From Isoetes taiwanensis (Eukaryota > Streptophyta > Lycopodiopsida > Isoetales > Isoetaceae): 64,000 nt of DNA. Below, piece after piece: positions 34,125-43,370 of the stretch. The stretch's first letter is position 1. Each line of letters opens with the position of its first letter. The position numbers were made by a program, and so were the translations under genes. The stretch covers positions 770,147 to 834,146 of the forward strand of contig JAJEKV010000045.1 in NCBI GenBank assembly GCA_021234155.1, in the 5' to 3' direction. Below the pieces are notes generated by a model that was not told the DNA's origin, made no database searches, and saw only the letters and a list, made by a program, of their open reading frames with translations.

Positions 34125-35102
34125 TTATGGCTTTATCCTCTGCTTACCAATCGACTTAGGGTTAATTGCTCGGACTAGCCTTTTGATATTGCTGTTCAAT
34201 CCCTCAATATAAGTTTCGACGCTTGCCTTTCCAGACACTCCGGGAACATGGAGTCTAAAGTCGCATAAATTCCTCTCGTATACTTTGCAACCGACAATGT
34301 ACCACTGGTTCAATCTATAGAACTGGCTTTGGATGCACTTTGCTAGTATGTAACCTAGGCACATAATGTCTCAAGGAAAGCCTTTTGAAGGTCTTGAATG
34401 CAAGAATCGTTCCTTTTGAGCTTGTTGGACTTCTAGCCTTTCCACCGGATTCTAGCTGCCCCTATCAAGTTTCTTTGTAGCGACCTTCCCTATATCCTTA
34501 TCCTTCATGCCATAAGAGTTGCGAACTCTTCCATTTAAATCAAGCAGGGCTTACGCCTCCATACGATCGTCCTTCCACGAAGGCCGACCCAACTTCCTAG
34601 TCTTCCACACATTGCTCATAGCACCGTCAACTTTCTTTTGATAATCATCTTCCTTCCTTGCCACGGCTCTTACGTGGAGTGTCGGACTCACTTTGAGCTA
34701 GAAGCTGTCTTGGCTATACGAAGTGTCGATGAACTGGAGCTAGGTGGTGTTGGACTCCTTCACGTTTCTCCTTTTTCCTCTTCCACGTCTCGACATTCCC
34801 CTGATTGTCCTGCGCCCTTCCTATTTGGACCTTCCTCGATGCCTTGCTGAGGGTAGCGGTGGAGGTGGTGGTGGAGCAGGTGCATATTCTTGGGCATTCA
34901 TCAATGGGGTGGCCCAGTGGATCAGCTGATGCATCTGGTTCCTCATCTGGACGAGCCTTGCGTTGATTGCTTCCGGCGTCATATCGTCGTTGTTGTCATC
35001 TTGATCACGCCCAAATAGGTTCCCTGGGTACCCTATCGGTGATGTCGGCCTTGGCCTTGAGAACCGAAATGATGTTCCTTGTCGCAAGGGATTGATCATC
35101 AA
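34125..35102 (-). pseudogene. Gag N-terminal and capsid region, broken
   Basis: 35,102-34,821 encodes a disordered N-terminus (GYPGNLFGRDQDDNNDDMTP, then NARLVQMRNQMHQLIHWA) with a poly-Pro stretch. 34,364-34,125 contains the end of a retrotransposon Gag domain (FRLHVPGVSGKASVETYIEG, LNSNIKRLVRA). The ~450 bases between cannot be read in one frame. Gag would form the particle and bind the RNA. Confidence 0.65.
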
Positions 35103-35308
35103 TACTTGTTATTTAGTTTTTACATGAATTATACCCGTTTACAATTAGTTTGTTGTTAGGTACAAAAGAAATCATCAAGAATTCCACTTACAAGTCAAGA
35201 TCATACTAATTCATTAATATATAGAAGTACATTTTATGAAATACATGATAATATCAAAAGAAGATTACTTAATACAATTTAAAACTTGAAAGGAAATCTT
35301 ATAGCTGA

Positions 35309-36838
35309 TCAATGGCCTCCTGAGAGCTTAAAGAAATTCTTCACATCCCTAAATCGGAGGCCTTTGCTGAGGTTGCGCAGGATGTTCCTTGTCGATCCTC
35401 CCTCGAGTGCTTTCGAGCCATTTCCGGTTCGGGAGTTCGTGCGATTCTTTGCTACTACTGCGAAGTGATGCGTCCCCTCAGGTGGCCCCTAGCGAAGTCA
35501 AGGCAATGGAGCCGCCATGCACCTCTTGAAAAGGATGGCGGATCTGCATGGGGCGATATCTTCGAAAGGTGCCTGAAGCCCGAGTGCTATGAGAAGTGCC
35601 ACCGATTCTTCCCCCCTTGGACTGAACTCCTTGTGGAAGACTACCATTTGCCCTTGGCTGAGGGCTGGAAGGTAGTAGCGAAGTGCCGTGCCTTTACCCA
35701 TGCCTCGCGAACCCGTGCCCTTCCTTTGAGCCGCTCCACCGTAGGCGTCCACTGCCATAAGATCTTCATGATCTCTCCACATGCTGGTTGCATTGTCCAA
35801 AGTTGATGCTCTTGGACCCTTCCCTCATGCTCTGGCTCGGCTCATTCGGCTTAAGCTTGGGCCCCTCCCTGGCTTGTACAGTGTACTCTGAATCTGCTGG
35901 AATTCCTCCTCTGAAATGATGGGTTCCTGCTGTCGATAGATCTCCCTTATCTGCTGGTAGGCTGCTATGTCAGACAATGTCTCCCCAGCATAAGAGTGTC
36001 TCTCCGCCAGCTCCCTTGGAATCTCCTGGTATGAGTAGTCGATGAGGTCCGTGCTTTTCCCATGCGCTATCATGCCTAGAAGCTCGTCGATTCGAAGTCC
36101 CTGTTCCTGGAAGTATGACAAGTTGAGGATGTCGTTTGCTAGAATGTACTCCTCTCCGTCGATGACTATCGACGACAGAGCTGTGATGCCGACCGGTGGC
36201 TCGGTGGCTCTTCTGATGTCGTCGTCGTGCCTTGACATGTATCTCTGCATCCTTGTTGCCTCCCTGCTCTCCCATTCTGGGTTTTGCTCCCCTAACTGCT
36301 CGTAGTCTTCTTCAATCTGCAGAGCTGGTGCCCCCGACGTCGTGCCATGGTATTCGTACGCGGAGGAGTCTATGTTGAGGATCTGGTCCTGATCCCTACG
36401 GGTATCAAGTGGAGCTAAGTCTAAGGGCTGAACAGAAGGTTCCCCTACTTTGTTGATTGACTTATAGTGCATAAAGAGGGCAAGGGCTGTCTGAGATGAA
36501 AGGTACCTATGCCTATTGTGTCTGCAGGTCATGTAATCTGGCATGGTCCTAGTCCTATCCCATAGCTGCTTCTAACCTTTGGATCCTCCCATCTCTCGAT
36601 CTAAGGCTTGGGTGAGTGTCTCAAGAGAAACCCAATTCCCTCCCCTAGGGGGTAGTCTAACTTCCCAAGGCAGGACCTGTTGGTCATATTGGCACATGAT
36701 ATCCGTGTAATATGGTGTTCTAGACAGAGTTGCATGAAGATCAAACAAGTGGTCAAACACAGAGAAGGCTTGGTCCGCAGGGAGCTGATGGATATGGTTT
36801 GCAGCATTGTACCATCTATCAAAGTTGCTGGGCGCCAT
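35309..36838 (-). pseudogene. Unknown 509-codon protein upstream of gag
   Basis: I do not recognise it. From the ATG at 36,838 (MAPSNFDRWYN) one frame continues without any frameshift for 509 codons to a TGA at 35,311-35,309, interrupted by four stops: TAG at codon 89, TGA at 338, TGA at 447 and TAG at 450. The first follows GGATCCAAAGGT and is consistent with a CAG-to-TAG change. It has a compact N-terminal part (HIHQLPADQAFSVFDHLFDL), an acidic Glu/Gln-rich middle (IEEDYEQLGEQNPEWESREA, then IVIDGEEYILANDIL), and a basic C-terminus (LSKGLRFRDVKNFFKLSGGH). Same strand as the chromovirus, between the H3-like frame and gag. It could be an extra element gene or a separate insertion. Confidence 0.5.
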
Positions 36839-36948
36839 TGAGCAAGGAAAGGAGCAGAAAATGGCTCGCAAAGATCAGTGAGGGGTCAGAAAATCGCCTA
36901 AGTGGCTGGGAGCAGTTCTGTTGAAGGGAAAATGGCAAATGAGGCCCC

Positions 36949-36958
36949 TTTTTATAGA
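36949..36958 (-). promoter_or_regulatory. TATA-like box of the unknown gene
   Basis: On the minus strand TCTATAAAAAGG lies about 115 bases before the ATG at 36,838, followed by a GC/C-rich leader. The nested LINE joins within a few bases of it, so anything further upstream has been displaced. Confidence 0.4.
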
Positions 36959-36960
36959 CT

Positions 36961-39900
36961 ATGGTTGACCTCGGGATTCGTGCAAAAGGTATCTACAGAA
37001 AGACAAAGCCCGTGTGTATTGCACTTTGGATAGATATTATGTGTCCAATCCTGCCACCTCTTTCTGGGACAATAGCTATGTTTCTAGTGATGAAGGAACC
37101 TCCATCTCTGACCATCAACCTCAGTTTCTTCACACTTCTCATGTCACTAAAATCCAGAGGCAAGGTAGTACTCCTTACAAATTCAATATCTCTCTTTTAG
37201 ACAATGAGAACTTCTGCTCTCATTTTGTTGCCTTCTATGAGGACCTAATCGAGAGAATGAATAGTTCGGATGCTAATAATGGTAATATGCAACATAAAGA
37301 ATACCTTTTACTCTAAAATTAAAGTCATTGGAAGTCTTGGATTAAAACTTGGTCTAAAAACATGCACCTTAGTAGCTGTGAGGAAAGAAACCAACTTCTT
37401 AAGTTCATGAAAGATATCAGTCCTTACTTCAGCAGGATCCTACAAATCTAAATCTCTTGAGATAGGTGAGGAAATTTTGGAAAGGAAAATTAGAAGCATT
37501 GAAGAGATTGAGGCCAAGGGTTCTGCTATCAGATGCAAGATAAAATACACCAATAAAATGGACTCTGGTAGCTCTAAATTTTTCTTTAGGGTAGCTAAGA
37601 GTAGAGTGTTGAGAAATTCTATATCTGAGGTCATTGATGACAATGGCTCCATGCAGTCTTCTCATTCTGACATTGCCACTTTCTTCAAGCATAAATATAT
37701 GGATATTTTCCAAAACAAACCTATTCCTCCTAATGATTTGGTAAAGGCAAATGAATTTAGAGATATAGTTAATAATATTTTGCCATCTGCTCCTGAAGTG
37801 ATGAATGATTCTATGGTTACTCTTCCTTCTCAACAAGAGATTCTTTCCACTCTATCCTCTTTCAGTAAGGGTAAATCTCCTGGTCCGATGGCTTACTTTA
37901 CCCTGAATTCTATATAAAGTTCTGGATATCTTCAAATCTGATCTTACCTCCATGGTTCATGAATTTTGGAATAATGGTTATCTTCAGACCTCCATTGCTA
38001 GTGGCTTTATCTCTCTGATTCCAAAAGTTGATCATCCCTGCAAATTCCAAGATTGGAGGCCCATCTCTCTTACCAACACCACTTACAAGCTGTGTGCCAA
38101 AATCATTGCTCTCAGAATTAACAGCTTCTTGCAGAGAAATATTAGTCCAAGTCAATCAGCCTTTCTCCCTAATAGATATATTCTTGACAATTATGTGGCT
38201 GCTATGGAAGGTTTGCACTGGAATAAAATTTCTAATCAAAATTGCATTCTTCTTAAGCTGGACTTCAAAAGAGCCTTTGATTCAGTTAGATGGGATTTCC
38301 TACAGTTTGCTATGGTTAAACTTGGTTTCCATCCTAAGCTTATTAATCTTATTCTTGGTCTAAATCTGAGATCTAAGTCTGCTGTTCTTGTTAATGGTGT
38401 ACCTTCAAGTTTCTTCTCCTTATCTTGTGGTGTTAGGCAAGGCTGTCCCCTTGCCCCATATTTGTTCCTTGTAGCAGCTGAAATGTTATCCAGAGTCATC
38501 TCCTATTATCAGGATAATGGATTAATCAGAGGTCTCAATCTTCCAGACTCAGATGATCACCTTACCATGCTTCAATATGCTGATGACACCTTCTCTTTCC
38601 TTTATGCTGATCTGGCAAATATTGACTGTTTCCTTAATGTTATCAACAAATTTTCAGCTGCTTCTGGTATCTATCTTAACATCAACAAAAGCCTTATTGT
38701 AGGAGACATTCCTGATCACCAACTGCTTGGTATTAATGTTCTCCCATCTGGTCATGCCACTAAACTCCTGGGGATGCCTTTATCTCTAGATCATAGCTTA
38801 AAAGGTCTTTGGGAGCCTATTATTCAAAGAATAAAGAAAAAGCTGAATAACTACAGGAATTACCTCTCCTAGCCTAGCTGTCAGAACTGTTATAGCAAAC
38901 TCTGTCCTTGCAAGTTCTCATGTTTACTTCTCCACTGCTCTTGTTGCACCTAAATGTGTTTACATGGATCTAGAAAAAATTATCAGGAATTTCATTTGGA
39001 AGGGCAGTCATCTAGTCAACTGAACTCCATTTGTAAGCCAAAATGTATTGGGGGTCTTGGCTGCAAAAAATCTCTTCCTCCAAGCTCAAGCTCTTGCGGT
39101 GTAAATTTGTTTGAAAGCTATTTATGGGAACCAATCCCCACCTACAAGTTTGTCGATATCTTTGATCAATCGAGTCGACCTTCCGGTCACCCATCTATTC
39201 AAAGACTTATTGCCCAATTCGCTTTCTTTCATTCATCAAACTGCTCCCAACACCTCTTCTCTAATGAGCAATATCATTGAAGCTTGGAATTCCATTTCTC
39301 GGACTTTCAATTCATCTCTGTGATAAACTTCATTGTGATACCCCTATTTTTGGAATCCTATTTTAGCTGATCATAGATCCCGCACGGCCATCAAACATCC
39401 CAAAATCTGTAAGAAATGGCATGATGCCGGGTTTTACTTCATCGATATCTCGCTTGTTGGAGATAGAATTATCTCTTGGACTGCTTTAAAACACATTATT
39501 AGGGGTACCTCTTCTGATAGAAAGATCTATTCTCTTATCAAGCCTTTTCTTTCTAATCTTTCTCCTAACTCTGGGAAAGGAGACTGGTCTTTGAATGATA
39601 AATTTGACTATAAAGTGAAAAATGTGTACACTGCTATAGCCACTGGTCCTTTTGATAGCAAGGCTATAACTAAATGGGGCATTAATCATGATCAGCTTAA
39701 AGTTCTTTTCAAGAATGTTTGGAATTCTTATTGCCCTCCTAGAATCTCCTATTTCATATGGCTTGTTGCTAATGGCAGTCTTAACAATTTATATTCTATG
39801 TCTAAGAGATATCCAAATACTGTGGCCAACTGTCCTCTAAAATGTAATGCTGTTGAAGATATGATTCATATCTTTTGCTGTGACAAGTTGTCTGGTTTCT

Positions 39901-40256
39901 GGGATTGGATTGCTGAAAAATTTGGTATTTTGTATGATGGTCATTTTCTTTCTTTCATACAAAAAAATGACAGCTTCAAGAACACAGTCATTTTCATTGC
40001 TCTTTGGAATATTTGGAAAGCTAGAAACCGTGTTTTGTTTGGAAAGAAAAGGCCCTCTATTTTTTGGATTAAAATGAATTTCCAATTTGACTTTGAGACT
40101 ATTGCCACTGCTTATAAAAATAAAAATATTGGAGCTAACATTGACAGGAACTGGGAGAATCATGGCGCTTTTAGGGGTTATTATAATTTATTTGCTTCCA
40201 ATCTAAATGTGGTGGACTCTAATGCCTTTCTCTCGGATGATTCTAGAATATCTTAA
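36961..40256 (+). mobile_element. 5'-truncated LINE (L1-type) nested in the chromovirus
   Basis: Opposite strand to its host element. It begins inside the endonuclease (LDRYYVSNPA, then ISDHQPQFLHTS, the final SDH of the APE fold). 37,477-37,917 is the linker. 37,952-38,872 is an open 306-residue RT: FISLIPKVDHPCKFQDWRPI, SQSAFLPNRYILDN, LKLDFKRAFDSVRWDFLQ, GVRQGCPLAPYLF, and the catalytic QYADDT. 39,591-40,256 encodes the C-terminal zf-RVT module (CPLKCNAVEDMIHIFCCD). Frames are broken near 37,320, 37,915 and 38,872-39,590. 5' truncation is typical of target-primed insertion. No poly-A tail or target-site duplication was found with confidence. Confidence 0.82.
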
Positions 40257-40746
40257 CTTTTTGCGTGGAGAAGGAGCCCGGAAATTTGATGATGCTTCGC
40301 CTTACACACAAGGTTCCAGAGATAAGGTTATGAAGAATGACTTGGCTACCTCCATGGAATCCTTCCTCATGAAGAAAGGGCACATCAGCTATCTGAAAGA
40401 CAGTGAAGATCTTTGGGCATCTATATTCTGCAGGGAAGTGGTACAGATCCACTGTCTTTGGGCTTTTCTGGCCATTAATAATTTCATCCTCACAGAAAGA
40501 CAGTTGATCAGATACAGAACCATGTACTACAATCATAAACTCCTAGCTGATCTATATGGTTCCCTTCTGATACTTCTGGAGGACAAGGATAAATTTCGGC
40601 TCTTCTACACAAACAATTGGGGTCCAAACCAGTACTATTTCGGATCCACGGACCAATTCAATGCCTATTTCAATGATATTTTCTTCTCTGATCACTTATC
40701 CTCATGGCCCCAGCCTACTCCTAAATATGCCTCTGCTCTTATCTAA
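40257..40746 (+). CDS. Hypothetical protein after the LINE
   Basis: A 163-residue open stretch with protein-like composition (SYLKDSEDLWASIFCREVVQ, IHCLWAFLAINNFILTERQL, WGPNQYYFGSTDQFNAYFND). I know no family that matches. It overlaps the last codons of the LINE frame in another phase. It may be a 3' ORF of the LINE, or belong to DNA the LINE inserted into. The segment 40,747-41,160 has no gene. Confidence 0.35.
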
Positions 40747-41166
40747 TCTTCATCTGGTTTGTTTTTGGGAAAGACTGTACTTTTTGCAGGTGTTTTTGGT
40801 GGGTACAGAGCTTCAGTTTCGTCTTTTTGGAGCTTCATCGAACTGTTCATATCCGAGATCTTACTATCTATTGGCACGTTGTTAACATTCTGTCCTTCTA
40901 TTTTGTACTAGAGCTCATAACTATAATATGAAGCTCTATGTTCATCATCTTTTCAAATGTGCTTCTCTATAAAGCACATTCAAGCTATGTATCTTGAGAT
41001 TCTATAATTAATGACAAAACCACCTACATAGGAAGGCCTTGGTTCTATGGCTATGGGTGTCCAAATGAGCTACCATGAAGTGCAAATCTAAGCAAAACAA
41101 AGCAAGAAACGCTACATGGCAGTTTGTTTGGCTGAATTTGGTTAATTTGGGTCAAAAATGGGCTGA

Positions 41167-41238
41167 CCCGGGTGAATCCGCGCGAAAGGCCTCCGCGTCG
41201 CGAACGCAGACGCGTTTGGCGCGGTCTCACCCGGTTGG
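41167..41238. repeat. GC-rich inverted repeat, copy 1
   Basis: Left arm CCCGGGTGAATCCGCGCG and right arm GGCGCGGTCTCACCCGG are near-perfect complements around a CG-rich centre (CCGCGTCGCGAACGCAGACG). CpG density is very high for this AT-rich region. Copy 2 lies about 200 bases on. Confidence 0.7.
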
Positions 41239-41370
41239 CCGATTTTGGAGCCAATTTTGGTCAAATTTGAGAGTTTGAAGATGCTAACATGGCTAATTGG
41301 GCCGATTCTAACCTAACTAGCAACCTATTTTGAGCAAAAATGACACCTAAAAGCATGTTTTTGGGGCAGT

Positions 41371-41441
41371 CGGGTGAATCCGCGCGAAACGCGCCCGCGT
41401 CGCGGACGCAGAGGCCATTGGCGCGGTCTCACCCGGTTGCC
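41371..41441. repeat. GC-rich inverted repeat, copy 2
   Basis: CGGGTGAATCCGCGCG ... GGCGCGGTCTCACCCGG again, with a variant centre (CCCGCGTCGCGGACGCAGAG). Spaced 203 bases from copy 1, with little similarity between the copies outside the palindrome. It lies 3' of the H3-like frame. The rest of 41,442-41,672 is AT-rich without a gene. Confidence 0.7.
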
Positions 41442-41672
41442 TCGATTTTGTGCTTTTTTGATGATTTTTTGTGCCAAAATTTCGTTGTAGTCATGATTTC
41501 TAGGTATTTCTAAGCTTGCTATAAAGAATCCTACTCCAATTGGGTTTAAATTTCCTACATTTCAAGCATCCAACATTTTTCTAATTACAGAGGGAAATAA
41601 CTTTTATATTAATAAGAAAACACAGTTACATGAAATTTTTAACTTTTCTACAAAATTTACAAAATTTGAGGC

Positions 41673-42791
41673 CTAGGGCCTCTCCCTGCGAATCCTCCGT
41701 GCTAAGTGAATATCCTTTGGCATAAGGGTAACTCTCTTAGCATGGATGGCGCAGAGATTCCCTTCCTCAAAGAGCTGCACCAGCTCTGCTTCGGCGGCCT
41801 CTTGCAGGGCCCGGGTCATTAGAGGGGTAACCCTATAATCGGTCCGGAACTCCTGCATGACTTCCCTGAGGAGACGCTCGAAGGGCGCCTTCCTTATCAG
41901 GAGATTGGTGCACATTTGGAAGTGCTTGATCTCCCTAAACACCCGGGCGTGCGGACTATTTGGCCCATGGTGAACCCTTTTGGGTTTTTCCGGTCTAGGT
42001 GGGGGTGGCTTAGGCTGATTCTTCTTCGGCCTGCCGCCCTCAACGGCCCTCTGCACTTCCTGACGGCAGTACCATTCGTTGTACCTCGTCCAGCGACGGA
42101 GGTACTCTTTGTATGCCGTCATTTTGCGCATGAATTCACGATCCTGACAGAGCATGAATTCCCGTTCTCCCACCTTCTGTTTCTTGACCACCTTTGGTGG
42201 CTCCGGCCACTTAGGGTAAGGTGGTCTCGCGTCGGGGCCCTGTTGCTCCTCCTCCTCCTCCTCGTCTCCCCCTTCCCATACCTCCTCCTCTTCACGAGGC
42301 TCTTCAATAACGACATACTGGCGAGGTCTGTCGTTTCTTCTCTTAGTCCTTCGCTCCTGCTGTCTGAGCTCCCTCTCCCGCTCTCTCTTCTTTCTAGCGG
42401 CCTTCTCCTCTGGCCACTCCGCAACCTTCTCCTTGCCCTTCTTCTTCGGCTCCGAAGGGCCTGCTTCTTGAGTATGTTGTTGCTGCTGCTACACTTCCAC
42501 CTGCTCTTCCACCTGCTCCTCTACCTCTGTGTCCGTCGAGGGCCCAAAGTGGCGGGATTCGTCGGTCCTTTGGGTTCCTGCCGATGACGATCTGCTGCTG
42601 GGGCTAGGTGTGTCTCCCTCGGCATCGTGGAAGCTCTGGTCGCTGCTGCTGCCTGAGGGCGACTCCTCGTCTCCGGGCTTCGGTCGAAGGTGCTCAGGAA
42701 CCTTCTTGACGTGCCGCCCTGCTGCCGCTTGCGCCATGGAGAGGGTGGGACGCTCGTTGTACTTCCTGGCTATTTGCTTCGTGCGAGCCAT
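41673..42791 (-). CDS. Histone H3-like protein with large internal insertion
   Basis: One frame of 372 codons with a single TAG at codon 101. Residues 1-10 read [10 protein letters not shown], the H3 tail with Lys4 and Ala7-Arg8-Lys9 kept (Thr6 is Ile, Ser10 is Tyr). Residues ~25-38 ([18 protein letters not shown]) match the tail end that precedes helix alpha-N. Then about 240 residues of insertion follow: Ser-rich acidic, Q4, K/R-rich, E6, and P-rich. Residues ~280-372 are a complete H3 fold without gaps: [69 protein letters not shown]. By hand I count 58 identities in the last 87 residues against canonical plant H3. It lies between the chromovirus primer site and gag, same strand. The TAG sits in a CAG/CAA run, so CAG-to-TAG decay is likely. 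Confidence 0.85.
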
Positions 42792-42877
42792 ATCTTACGG
42801 TTCAGGAAATGGGTGACGTAAGGCTGATCAAGAGAGAGATGGTGGTGGGAATGGTTGGAGAGAGAATGAGGTGTCAG

Positions 42878-42889
42878 ATATTTAAAAAG
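42878..42889 (-). promoter_or_regulatory. TATA-like box of the H3-like gene
   Basis: CTTTTTAAATATC on the minus strand, about 90 bases before the ATG at 42,791, with a pyrimidine-rich leader (CATTCTCTCTCCAACC). It suggests expression from its own start in addition to the LTR. 42,900-43,357 is AT-rich leader without a gene. Confidence 0.35.
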
Positions 42890-43357
42890 GAGGGTCCCTG
42901 GGAATATTCTCCTACCATAAACACCCCTATTTATTAGCCCCCCTTATTAATTATACCATATTTAGTAATTATTTAATTATTAATGTATATATTAAGCCTA
43001 TATCAATTCATATTATACCTTAAATTTTCGAATTTTCTAATGGTTTGAGGTGCTAATTATGGATTTGCGCCATTTTTCACCTGGGTCTCTGATTGGCATG
43101 ATTCTTCGACCCATTTTAGGTGAAATTTGATGCAGATGCATAATTTTCACTCCAATTTTACTAGAAGATGAATTTGACCCACTCATTTCTTCGTCTAACA
43201 CTTAAGCTAATTTCGGACCCACTACCTAAGAGAAAAATTTTTCCCTTATTTTCGAGGTTCGATGGTGGAAAAAAAATTTTATTTCACACCCCTATAAGCT
43301 TGTTAGACTACTTTCAAGGTTATGGTCAGTGCTAGTTCCTGGTCAACCAAGAACATC

Positions 43358-43369
43358 GCTCTGATACCA
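43358..43369 (-). promoter_or_regulatory. Primer-binding site, initiator tRNA-Met type
   Basis: GCTCTGATACCA on the plus strand is the complement of TGGTATCAGAGC, the classic plant tRNA-iMet primer site, one base from the right LTR. It fixes the element's orientation and shows that the H3-like frame is the first gene after the leader. Confidence 0.9.
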
Positions 43370-43370
43370 T

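Noticed and set aside
41916-42587. 223-codon plus-strand frame, Leu-rich
   Set aside because: It is the complement of the Glu/Arg/Lys-rich insertion of the H3-like frame (GAG/CTC runs), so a shadow.
41673-42791. Ordinary host histone H3 gene or CENH3
   Set aside because: Plant H3 is 136 residues with no insertion; CENH3 tails differ but do not keep MARTKQ..ARK together with ~240 inserted residues. Position inside LTR boundaries also argues against a normal host gene.
41673-42791. Endogenous giant-virus histone
   Set aside because: Viral histones are known, but no other viral gene is nearby and the fold is close to plant H3; the flanking genes are retroelement genes.
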